Part shown: positions 1-7,276 of the stretch, one piece after another | Position numbering within the stretch: the stretch's first letter is position 1 | How the letters are laid out: the number at the start of each line of letters is the position of its first letter | DNA from: Verrucomicrobiaceae bacterium | Lineage (GTDB): Bacteria; Verrucomicrobiota; Verrucomicrobiia; Verrucomicrobiales; Akkermansiaceae | NCBI GenBank assembly: GCA_027487435.1 | Contig: JAIYDP010000343.1 | Coordinates: 1 to 37,649 of the forward strand | Length of the DNA: 37,649 nucleotides | Reading direction: 5' to 3' | Position numbers and translations under genes: made by a program | Notes under the pieces: generated by a model | What the model was told of the DNA's origin: nothing | What the model saw: the letters and a program-made list of their open reading frames with translations, nothing else | Database searches by the model: none

Positions 1-146
1 AGGCTCGCTTGGTCTGGGCTATCGTAGGTATCTCGGTTGGGGAATTTGACGTAGCAGGATGCTGCGACTCCTTATGCGGGTGGGGTGGGGATGTTTTGCT
101 GTGTTTTCTGATTGTCGCGGCAAGGGCATGATGTAGGGTGATGGTC

Positions 147-2594
147 ATGCAAATACAGGTGACAGATTATGAGAAACTGGGGGCGTTTTATCTGGGGCGT
201 GGCTATGATGCGGGGGAGCGGAAGTTGACGGATGAACTGACGATGTATGATTCGCGGGATCTGGTGACGCATGGCGTCGTTTTGGGGATGACGGGGTCGG
301 GTAAGACGGGGCTTTGTCTGGCTTTGCTCGAGGAGGCGGCGATGGACAATATTCCGGCGATCATCATCGATCCTAAGGGCGACATCGCGAATTTGTTGCT
401 GTCGTTTCCTGGTCTGTCGGGGGAGGAATTTCAGCCGTGGGTGAATGAGGAGGATGCGGTGCGTAAGGGGATTAGCGTGGCGGAGCATTCGGCGCAAACG
501 GCGGCGATGTGGAAAAATGGCCTTGCGCAATGGGGGCAGAGCGGCGAGCGAATTCAGCAGTTTCGCGATAAGGTGGAGGTGAACATTTTTACTCCGGGAA
601 GTAAGGCGGGGATTCCGGTATCGATCTTGAGCACTCTGGCGGTGCCGTCGTTTGAGACGCTGGATGACGGGGAGTTGCTGGGTGAGTGCGTGGAGTGTAC
701 GGTGCGTTCGTTGCTTGGGTTGATCGGCAAGGATGAGGCGGCGCAACAGCAGGAGGGGATTTTGCTGTCGGTGATCTTGCAAACCTGCTGGCAAAAGGGC
801 GAGAATGTGACCTTGGAGTCCTTGATTCGGCACATTCAGAAGCCGCCGTTTGATAAGGTGGGGGTGGTGGATGTGGAGACGTTTTTTTCGAGCAAGGAGC
901 GGCAAGAGTTGGCATTGCAGTTCAATCATGTGATCGCGTCGCCGGGCTTTGCGCAGTGGCTGGATGGGGTGCCGTTGGACATTTCGGCAATGTTGACGGC
1001 GCCGAGTGGCAAGCCACGGTTGTCGATTTTTTCGATTGCGCATTTGGGGGATGAGGAGCGGATGTTTTTTGTGTCGCTGTTGTTGAACCAGATGTTGGGG
1101 TGGATGCGGATGCAGAGTGGCACGACGTCGCTGCGGGCTTTGCTGTATATGGATGAAATTTTTGGCTATCTGCCGCCAACAGCGAATCCGCCATCGAAGC
1201 GGCCGATGATGACGCTTTTGAAGCAATCGCGGGCGTTTGGTTTGGGGTGTTTGTTGGCGACGCAAAATCCGGCGGATTTGGATTACAAAGCGCTATCGAA
1301 CATCGGCACGTGGTTTTTGGGGCGGCTACAAACGGAGCGGGATCAGATGCGGGTGTTGGATGGCCTGGAGGGCGCGGCGAGTGCGCAGAATGTGGCGTTT
1401 GATCGGAATGCGATGGGCTTGTTGTTAGCGGGTTTGGAGAATCGGGTTTTCCTGATGAACAATGTGCATGATGGCGAGCCGTCGCTATTTCATGTGCGAT
1501 GGGTGATGAACTATTTGCGTGGGCCGTTGACGAGAAAAGAAATCAAGACCTTGATGGATCCCGTGCGCGCGGCGTTTCATGGAGGCGGACAAGTCGCAGC
1601 AGCGCAGCCGAGTCACCCGATGGCGATGCCGGGGATGCGGCGTGGTGAGGAAGCTGCGGTGACGCGTCCGCTGCTTGGAACGGGGGTGGAGGAGAGATTT
1701 TTTGCGCATCGCAGGGAGGTAGAGGGCTTGGTGTATCGGCCACATTTGCTACGAATGGCGGAGGTGCATTTTCTGCTGCGGAAGGCGAGTGTGGCAGGCA
1801 CGCGGAGTGTGACATGGGTGAATCCGATTCTTGAGGAAACCGTCGCATGGGATGAAATGGTCCAAGTCCCAGTAACGGCAGGAAATTTGCTGAGCGATCC
1901 GGTGGGCGGGATTGGATTTTCCGCCCTGCCAGGCTATGCGATGAATCAGCAAAGCTACGAGCAGGCAACGCAAGACTTCAAAGAGTGGCTCTATCGCCAA
2001 GAAAAGGCGGAAATTTTTCACTATGAAGAGCTGGATGCGTATTCGCAATGGGGGGAAAAGGAATGTGAGTTTCGTGCGCGTTTGGCTCATCAAGTACGGG
2101 AAAAGCGCGATCTGGAGGTGCAGAAGATTCGCGCGGCAGCGATTCAGAAATTCGATGCGATTCAAGCGCGTTTAACGACGGCTGAGGGGCAATTAGCGCG
2201 ACAAAAATCCGAAGCTACGAGTGCGAAAATGGAAGCAGGTGTATCGATCCTCACGGGTGTGCTTGGCGCCTTGCTAGGCGGTAGCAAACGCGGCGGGATC
2301 ATGGGAAAATTAGCGAAAGGCAAAGCAGCGATCAGCTCAGCATCCAGCGCATTCCGCCAAGGGCATGATGTTACCATGGCAGAGGAAAAAGTCGCAGCGA
2401 TCGGCGAGGAGATGGATGCCTTGCACCGAGAAACGGATGAGAAGATTGCGTTTATAACTGCCTCCTTTGATCCTGCTACTGTGACCTTGACCCAAGAAGT
2501 TCTCAAGCCGACCCGCAGCGATGTGGACGTGAAACGTGTGTGTTTGCTTTGGTTGCCGTATGATGCTCAAGGCAATGCGGGCTGGGAGCCATAG
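147..2594 (+). CDS. HerA/DUF87-type ATP-binding protein with C-terminal coiled coil
   Basis: Predicted P-loop ATPase of the HerA/FtsK-like (DUF87/DUF853) kind, about 815 residues. A Walker A motif GMTGSGKT lies near residues 47-54, followed by the DPKGD motif near 75, which is typical of HerA-like motor ATPases. A hydrophobic strand ending in MDE near residue 335 is the likely Walker B, and LATQNP near 372 resembles sensor regions of this group. The last third (about 600-790) is charged and helical, with a Gly/Ala-rich hydrophobic stretch (SILTGVLGALLGG) that resembles a membrane-inserting or hairpin segment. An in-frame GTG at 138 and ATG at 141 also exist; I chose ATG 147 because AGGG at 135-138 is 8 nt upstream. 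No nuclease (NurA) partner is adjacent, so its substrate is unknown. The ATPase call is firm; the cellular role is not. Confidence 0.85.
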   Translation: MQIQVTDYEKLGAFYLGRGYDAGERKLTDELTMYDSRDLVTHGVVLGMTGSGKTGLCLALLEEAAMDNIPAIIIDPKGDIANLLLSFPGLSGEEFQPWVNEEDAVRKGISVAEHSAQTAAMWKNGLAQWGQSGERIQQFRDKVEVNIFTPGSKAGIPVSILSTLAVPSFETLDDGELLGECVECTVRSLLGLIGKDEAAQQQEGILLSVILQTCWQKGENVTLESLIRHIQKPPFDKVGVVDVETFFSSKERQELALQFNHVIASPGFAQWLDGVPLDISAMLTAPSGKPRLSIFSIAHLGDEERMFFVSLLLNQMLGWMRMQSGTTSLRALLYMDEIFGYLPPTANPPSKRPMMTLLKQSRAFGLGCLLATQNPADLDYKALSNIGTWFLGRLQTERDQMRVLDGLEGAASAQNVAFDRNAMGLLLAGLENRVFLMNNVHDGEPSLFHVRWVMNYLRGPLTRKEIKTLMDPVRAAFHGGGQVAAAQPSHPMAMPGMRRGEEAAVTRPLLGTGVEERFFAHRREVEGLVYRPHLLRMAEVHFLLRKASVAGTRSVTWVNPILEETVAWDEMVQVPVTAGNLLSDPVGGIGFSALPGYAMNQQSYEQATQDFKEWLYRQEKAEIFHYEELDAYSQWGEKECEFRARLAHQVREKRDLEVQKIRAAAIQKFDAIQARLTTAEGQLARQKSEATSAKMEAGVSILTGVLGALLGGSKRGGIMGKLAKGKAAISSASSAFRQGHDVTMAEEKVAAIGEEMDALHRETDEKIAFITASFDPATVTLTQEVLKPTRSDVDVKRVCLLWLPYDAQGNAGWEP

Positions 2595-2622
2595 GGATAG
2601 GGATTTTTTTTCCCATATCCCT
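2593..2622 (+). terminator. Hairpin after the HerA-like gene
   Basis: Inverted repeat AGGGATAGGGA / TCCCATATCCCT with one bulged base and a loop made only of T. It starts inside the stop codon of the ATPase gene. There is no T-tract after the stem, so it may be an mRNA-end or attenuating structure rather than a classical intrinsic terminator. Confidence 0.4.
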
Positions 2623-2694
2623 CTGGCCATCTGATGCTTGACGATGAAGGTGATGTAAACTAAACAAAGAACTGTGACAGAAACAAAACAACCC

Positions 2695-3351
2695 ATGGAG
2701 CTGATGAAAAGACGCGATCGTTTGGCGATATGCGGTGTGGTCACCTTGATTGCATTGTTGGCGGTGGGAGTTTTAACGGTTTTCCAAGCTCAGAACACGA
2801 GTGATTTGGAACGCAAAGCCGCTGCGGTGCAAGAGCCGAGGAATTTGACGGAGGTATTTCGAAAAGCGCTAGAAGGTGCGTATGAGGTATCGATCAGCGA
2901 AGAGGAACTAAACGCCTACATTGCCAAACATTTGGCGCTGAAGCAAAAGGGCGTGCTCGCAGGTTTGGTGACACTCGAAAAGGTACTAGTTCGCATGGAA
3001 GACGATTGTGCAGAGATTGTTTTGGTCAGGAAAATCGCTGGCAAGCCCTTTACTACATCGATGTGGTTGCAGATCGAGCAAACGGAAAATGCCACTGGTG
3101 AAATTTCAACAAACATCGAGCCGAGCCGCGGGCCGATGCCGGTCTTGCAAGGGATCAAGCAAGGTGGACGCTTTGGGCGTTTGATTGTCCCGCAGGGATT
3201 TTTGCTGCTAACGAAGGAAGCTTACAGCCAATTGGCCTCCGTTTTTTCCGAGGAAATTCTGCACGGCATTCAAGAAATGGCGCGCATTCGCATCCGAAAA
3301 GGGGCGCTAGACTTGTATCCCAGCTATGGCGAAACGATGTCATTGAAGTGA
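2695..3351 (+). CDS. Membrane-anchored protein of unknown function
   Basis: About 218 residues. One N-terminal hydrophobic segment (LAICGVVTLIALLAVGVLTV) is preceded by basic residues, so the rest is probably extracytoplasmic. After it comes VSISEEELNAYIAKHL, reminiscent of the 'EEeLNa' opening of DUF2140/YpmS-like and LmeA-like lipid-binding folds; this is a weak resemblance only. No catalytic motif is visible. It follows the ATPase gene by about 100 nt on the same strand, separated by the hairpin, so it may have its own promoter. Start choice is uncertain: GTG 2674, ATG 2695 and ATG 2704 are in frame, and GGAG sits just before 2704. All three give the same membrane anchor. Confidence 0.7.
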   Translation: MELMKRRDRLAICGVVTLIALLAVGVLTVFQAQNTSDLERKAAAVQEPRNLTEVFRKALEGAYEVSISEEELNAYIAKHLALKQKGVLAGLVTLEKVLVRMEDDCAEIVLVRKIAGKPFTTSMWLQIEQTENATGEISTNIEPSRGPMPVLQGIKQGGRFGRLIVPQGFLLLTKEAYSQLASVFSEEILHGIQEMARIRIRKGALDLYPSYGETMSLK

Positions 3352-3429
3352 AGCCATCACGGTAAGAACCGGACTCAGGAGGTAAAACCAGGATTCCCCG
3401 CTAGATTTGCAGCACAAGTCGCAGGAAGC

Positions 3430-4326
3430 TTATTCAAACTCACCGAGTAACCAGCGAAATGACTTCCCTTGCACGGAAGCTGGAGGAATCTGGTGAGCAC
3501 CTTCGAACGCAAACATCCCAACCGTGCAACTGCGCTCTTGCAGCGTCTTCGTCACACTGTCGTTGTAACCATTGGCCGCATGATCTTTATCGCCATTGAC
3601 CAATGCAACACGCATTGTCGGATATGGACGCTTGGAGTCGGCGGAATATCCTAGCCAGCCACCGTTCGAATAAATTCCAGCCACCTTGATTTCAGGAAAA
3701 TCTGCCGAGAGCCTGAAAGCGCCAAGTGCCCCGCCTGATGTTCCGCCGAGAAAGAACTGCTCCTGATTGAACTTCACGGTTTTTCCAATCAGTGGATAAA
3801 CGTCCTTAAATCTCGCTCCATACTCATCAAAGGGGAGACCATTGCGAAAATAATCCGCAGAAACTAAAGTGATATTCGCAACTTCAGCCGCTTCAATGTG
3901 GCGCAGCAGATAGCGGACAGGCTTGCCGCTAGGGCAAAATAACATCATCAACGGGCCGGCCTCGCCTGACTTCACTCGCGCCGAGGGTTCATAGACGTAA
4001 AATCCTGTCGTATGTTTTTCCCCTTTGCCTTCATGACGTTGGAATCGTCCACCGAGTTTCACTACTTGCGCTGCAAGCTCTTCATTCATCTCGATCCATT
4101 CCGTCAACCACGCACGATCCAAATTGGCTAACGTAGAAGTCGAAACCGAAATCTCTTTTCCTTGCTGATCTCTCAGCACAAGTAGCTTTTGATCCTCGTT
4201 GACACTGACAATCTCGCCGGTGATGGAATTGCCATCGCTCAGCTTCCAAGTCCGAATTTCTGAGTTCGCTTGAAGCTTGCCCAGCAGCGCAAAAAACAAG
4301 CAGAGGAATTTCAAAAAATGATTCAT
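3430..4326 (-). CDS. Secreted alpha/beta hydrolase with N-terminal SHD1-like domain
   Basis: 298 residues from the chosen ATG at 4326, which begins a clear signal peptide (MNHFLKFLCLFFALLGKLQA); upstream in-frame starts would add an implausible leader. Residues about 24-78 (RTWKLSDGNSITGEIV ... LTEWI) match the pattern of the SHD1-like 'RxWxdxxGxxixgxlv' domain that is common in secreted planctomycete and verrucomicrobial proteins. The remainder looks like an alpha/beta hydrolase: nucleophile elbow GGTSGG with Ser197, an acid candidate in VNGDKDH (Asp246 or Asp248), and a histidine in FEGAHQ (His278). The putative triad order Ser-Asp-His is as expected. Probably an esterase or peptidase-like enzyme acting outside the cytoplasm; the substrate is unknown. 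It is a lone minus-strand gene between plus-strand genes. Confidence 0.75.
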   Translation of the reverse strand: MNHFLKFLCLFFALLGKLQANSEIRTWKLSDGNSITGEIVSVNEDQKLLVLRDQQGKEISVSTSTLANLDRAWLTEWIEMNEELAAQVVKLGGRFQRHEGKGEKHTTGFYVYEPSARVKSGEAGPLMMLFCPSGKPVRYLLRHIEAAEVANITLVSADYFRNGLPFDEYGARFKDVYPLIGKTVKFNQEQFFLGGTSGGALGAFRLSADFPEIKVAGIYSNGGWLGYSADSKRPYPTMRVALVNGDKDHAANGYNDSVTKTLQERSCTVGMFAFEGAHQIPPASVQGKSFRWLLGEFE

Positions 4327-4461
4327 AGAAAATGACAGAGGTGAGTCAAACATGCGTTCATGGTAGCGAAATTCAAATAACTGACAACTGCAAATGATGG
4401 CGGCGAATGGAGGAGTTCGATTGCGATTTCGGGGTAAATGCAAATTGGCTGTTGTCGTTGA

Positions 4462-4491
4462 TTGACGCAGCGGCTAGGAATGTTTTAAAAT
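4462..4491 (+). promoter_or_regulatory. Sigma70-like promoter of the exbB operon, near-leaderless
   Basis: TTGACG at 4462-4467 and TAAAAT at 4486-4491 are separated by 18 nt. The ATG at 4498 begins 7 nt after the -10, where transcription would be expected to start, so the exbB mRNA may be leaderless or start within a few bases of the ATG. No Shine-Dalgarno sequence is present. Confidence 0.5.
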
Positions 4492-4497
4492 CCGCCT

Positions 4498-5169
4498 ATG
4501 TTTTTTGCTATGAACGATACGATCGGAGTCGTAGAGCAGGGAGGAGCCATTGTTTGGATCCAAATGGCACTGGCTGTGGTGGGTGCAATTTTTGTTCTGG
4601 AGCGATTGATTTTCTTTCATCTCACAAGGCTAAATGTCGCAGATTTGCTCGTCGGATTAGGCAATCATGTGAAAAAAAATAACTATGCGGAAGCTCGGCA
4701 CGAAGCATCGCGCGCCCCAGGACCCGTGGCGAGAGTTGCCTACGCGGTGCTGTTGCGCAGTGATTTACCACGTTGCGACCTTCGGGATATTGCACAAGAA
4801 GCCGGGCAACTCGAGATGCCGCGCGTCGAGCGAAATATTCGAGGTATTTTGAATGTCGCATTGATGGCACCCTTGGTGGGGTTGCTGGGTACGGTTTTGG
4901 GAATCGTGGATGTTTTCCAAAAAATGAGAGAAAGCGGCGGCCAAGCCGGGACTTCTGAAATATCGGCGGGGATCTTCCAGGCGTTGGTCACGACAGCTCT
5001 GGGCTTGATGATCGCCACCGTGATGTACGTATTTTACCTCTATTTCACAGGACGCGCGCTGCGTCTTATGCATCGCTTAGAGCGCACAGGCATCGAGACC
5101 GTAAATATGGTGGCTGACGCTCGCCACGCCGACGAGCAAAGCCGCAACTCTGCTGCCAAGGATGTATGA
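4498..5169 (+). CDS. exbB: ExbB/TolQ/MotA-family proton channel protein
   Basis: 223-residue inner-membrane protein of the MotA/TolQ/ExbB family, which forms the channel part of proton-driven energy transducers. Three membrane segments lie near residues 18-40, 117-140 and 160-187, with the large cytoplasmic loop between the first two, as in ExbB. The conserved GLLGTV (threonine of TM2) and ALVTTALGL (threonine of TM3) motifs that line the ion path are both present. It is the first gene of an operon: its TGA overlaps the ATG of the ExbD-like gene (ATGA at 5166-5169). An alternative ATG at 4510 would shorten it by four residues. The family call is firm; whether it serves outer-membrane transport, motility or envelope stability is not shown, since no tonB or TonB-dependent receptor is in the window. 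Confidence 0.9.
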   Translation: MFFAMNDTIGVVEQGGAIVWIQMALAVVGAIFVLERLIFFHLTRLNVADLLVGLGNHVKKNNYAEARHEASRAPGPVARVAYAVLLRSDLPRCDLRDIAQEAGQLEMPRVERNIRGILNVALMAPLVGLLGTVLGIVDVFQKMRESGGQAGTSEISAGIFQALVTTALGLMIATVMYVFYLYFTGRALRLMHRLERTGIETVNMVADARHADEQSRNSAAKDV

Positions 5170-5609
5170 AACTGCAATCCTCACTGCCTCACCCACCGGG
5201 TTTTTTGTATGCGATACCGCTACTCAATGTCTTTACGGTGCTCTTGATGTGCTATGTTTTAGGTCCATCGCTCGAAGAAAAATCTGGCGTTCGTGTTCAG
5301 TTGCCATCATCGATTTTTCAACTGGAACGCGTGCGCGAGGCAGCAGTGATCACCATGACCGTCGCTGGCTCCTCAGAAATGTATCTCAACACCAAGCGGG
5401 TGAGCTTTACGGAACTTGAAAAGGACTTAGATCTGCTAGCTGAAGATGGCGCCGCTTCTGGAAGTTCGATTGTCATCATGGCTGATCGCTTGGTAAGTTC
5501 GGACGAGCTGCGCAAAGTAGCGGAGGCCTGCGTGCTCAAGGGTTTCCGCGTGGTGTTAGCAGGCGGTTCAGAGCCACAAAGAAGGGATCGACCGAAAAGC
5601 GGATCATGA
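5166..5609 (+). CDS. exbD: ExbD/TolR-like protein lacking the membrane aspartate
   Basis: 147 residues with the ExbD/TolR layout: short cytoplasmic N-terminus, one membrane helix (about 14-33) and a periplasmic domain. The helix reads IPLLNVFTVLL where ExbD/TolR normally have a P-hydrophobic-hydrophobic-D-V pattern, so the protonatable aspartate is replaced by Asn21 (codon AAT). That aspartate is essential in characterised ExbD, TolR and MotB. The periplasmic part keeps the expected pattern: MYLNTKRVSFTELEKDL, then IVIMADRLVSSDELRKV and a strand ending VVLAGG. The start overlaps the exbB stop (ATGA), and its own stop overlaps the next start (ATGA at 5606-5609), indicating translational coupling. 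It may be a coupling-deficient or structurally altered subunit. Confidence is high for family, moderate for functional consequence. Confidence 0.85.
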   Translation: MKLQSSLPHPPGFLYAIPLLNVFTVLLMCYVLGPSLEEKSGVRVQLPSSIFQLERVREAAVITMTVAGSSEMYLNTKRVSFTELEKDLDLLAEDGAASGSSIVIMADRLVSSDELRKVAEACVLKGFRVVLAGGSEPQRRDRPKSGS

Positions 5610-6325
5610 TGTTGGAACACCACAGTTCATGGATTTTTTCATGGCGGAGACGATTTCGTCGCCGCTGGCAGTTGCTGATCGCCACGTTGATCGTTTTGCC
5701 GGTAACAGGAATTCTCTACAGCGTGATGCGTATTCGCGTTTTTGACAGCCAATCGGTGCCGGCAAAGCAGGCTGATCTACTTTTGATCGCCGATAATGCG
5801 GCAAACCACGATATTTTCGTAAGCTTATCGCAAAAAACACCCTTTCCGATCCATTCCGACCTCGCTGAAATCGAGTCCCTGTCCACAGCCGCGCTGAATG
5901 AAGCGCTACGGACAGAAATCCTCGCGCCGAGTGTGCTACGAGAGATTCCCGTCAAGCGTAATGCGGGCGCGTTTGAAGTGCCGTTGGTACTGCCTACGAT
6001 CGATGTCGTAGATCTTGAGGTGGAGAAACAACGTCAGTCATTTATGCCACAGCCGCGGTTACGATTGATGCGCGCGCAAGAGTCAGTGGAGCCCAATGCT
6101 TGGCCGCGATTTGTCATCACCTCGCAACCGCCCAGTGAGCTGCGCTACATGATCCACATCACGGAACAAGGTTTCGTGGATCAGTGTCAATCGATGGAGA
6201 CCGAACCAAGCAAGCGCCTTGCAGGCATCGATGCATGGCTACTTTCCCTGCGCTACCCTTCGGGAAAAAACCAGCCAGTGGGGTGGTTTTCTTGCGAAAT
6301 TGAATGGATCAACGTTGCCCCATGA
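5606..6325 (+). CDS. Single-pass membrane protein in the TonB position of an exbBD operon
   Basis: 239 residues of no recognised family. The N-terminus is strongly basic (RRRFRRRW), followed by one membrane helix near residues 21-42, leaving about 195 residues outside the cytoplasm. This is the topology of TonB or TolA, and the gene lies directly after exbB-exbD with ATGA overlaps on both sides. It lacks the proline/lysine-rich spacer and the recognisable C-terminal motif of TonB. It may be the partner that receives energy from the channel, or an accessory subunit; that is inferred from position and topology only. Confidence 0.7.
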   Translation: MMLEHHSSWIFSWRRRFRRRWQLLIATLIVLPVTGILYSVMRIRVFDSQSVPAKQADLLLIADNAANHDIFVSLSQKTPFPIHSDLAEIESLSTAALNEALRTEILAPSVLREIPVKRNAGAFEVPLVLPTIDVVDLEVEKQRQSFMPQPRLRLMRAQESVEPNAWPRFVITSQPPSELRYMIHITEQGFVDQCQSMETEPSKRLAGIDAWLLSLRYPSGKNQPVGWFSCEIEWINVAP

Positions 6326-6552
6326 TCGAGCTACCTTTGATAGATTTTTGCGTTATGATGATTGCGGCGGCAATGATCGCAGTTGCCTTGTTTTCGTGGA
6401 TCTCTCGTTTCGCTCATCGGAATGCCGAGAAACGTGGAGTTCGTCATCGCTTTCAATGCGATCTTTGCCTGACGGTTTGGCAAGAGCCGCACAAAACAAA
6501 AATGGCCGATTGCCCACACTGCGGGAAATCCTGTTCCGCGCATCGAAACTGA
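6322..6552 (+). CDS. Small membrane protein with a zinc ribbon
   Basis: 76 residues from ATG 6322, chosen because it overlaps the upstream stop as ATGA like the other genes of this operon; an in-frame ATG at 6304 is possible. A membrane helix spans residues 8-28, and the cytoplasmic tail has two Cys pairs, CDLC (46-49) and CPHC (64-67), spaced as a rubredoxin-like zinc ribbon. Such knuckles bind zinc structurally and often mediate protein contacts. Being last in the exbBD operon suggests a regulatory or assembly role for that complex. Function otherwise unknown. Confidence 0.7.
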   Translation: MIELPLIDFCVMMIAAAMIAVALFSWISRFAHRNAEKRGVRHRFQCDLCLTVWQEPHKTKMADCPHCGKSCSAHRN

Positions 6553-6567
6553 TAGCTCATGCGGATT

Positions 6568-7194
6568 TTACCGCTTGAGTTCGAGCTTTGCACCAGGAGT
6601 GGCGGGCGACTTTTGCGGCAATAGAGGAGCAGGAGCAACTTCGATTTTGCTTACGGCTTGAAACAACTGATTGTAATTGTGTCGCACTGCCGCAGGAAAT
6701 GTCACGCGGCCTGCTTCTACGACATTCTCGCGCGAGAGTTTCTCGGTAAGACTGGCAACCAATTCTCCGCCCATTTTTACAGCACCTCCAACGGCACCTT
6801 GACCATTGCCGACACTAGCACCGCTGCGAATGACATCACTGGTGATTTTTCGTCCTTGTATAGCGATGCTACTTTGGGTGCTGGTCAAGGCGCCTTGGGC
6901 ATCGAAGGTCATTTCTAGAGTGGCGAAATCATTGCTAGCAAATAAGCCGCGTACGTGGTCGATACGAACAGAAACAAATATTCCGCCTTCGGGGGAGGGC
7001 GTGACATCCGGCTTAAACGTGCGATACTTGCTAGCAGAAATTTCGTAAACGGCAGCTTTTCCTCCTTTGCTGTCCCAGCCGCCCAAGCTTTTGCCAAATT
7101 TTTGAAAATCGACAACCAGCTCCGCGTGCAATAGGTTCGCACTAAGAGCTAAAGCAAAGGTCAGGAGAATAGGAACGAAAGGTTTCTGATTCAT
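6568..7194 (-). CDS. Secreted protein of unknown function
   Basis: 208 residues from ATG 7194, which starts a signal peptide (KPFVPILLTFALALSANLLHA); an in-frame upstream ATG at 7215 gives a poorer leader. The mature part contains a beta-strand pattern, a Gly/Ala-rich centre and a tail rich in Pro and Lys. The SLGGWDSKGGKA and VRIDHVRGLFASNDFA stretches suggest a ligand-binding or polysaccharide-associated fold, but I do not recognise a family. It is convergent with the zinc-ribbon gene (16 nt between stops) and runs in the same direction as the TPR gene further upstream. Confidence 0.65.
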   Translation of the reverse strand: MNQKPFVPILLTFALALSANLLHAELVVDFQKFGKSLGGWDSKGGKAAVYEISASKYRTFKPDVTPSPEGGIFVSVRIDHVRGLFASNDFATLEMTFDAQGALTSTQSSIAIQGRKITSDVIRSGASVGNGQGAVGGAVKMGGELVASLTEKLSRENVVEAGRVTFPAAVRHNYNQLFQAVSKIEVAPAPLLPQKSPATPGAKLELKR

Positions 7195-7276
7195 GGCTGT
7201 GGTAGGACGTAGCAATGGGGGAGGAAATTCAGAAGAAGCGTAAACCCATCGCGCCGGAGAAGCAAGATGGATCCCA

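Noticed and set aside
1..146. Possible 3' end of an upstream gene
   Set aside because: Two plus frames are open from the left edge for a short distance, but neither gives enough sequence to support a gene.
72..1265. 397-residue minus-strand open frame
   Set aside because: Complement of the HerA-like ATPase gene; extreme Arg/Gln/His/Pro composition typical of an antisense shadow.
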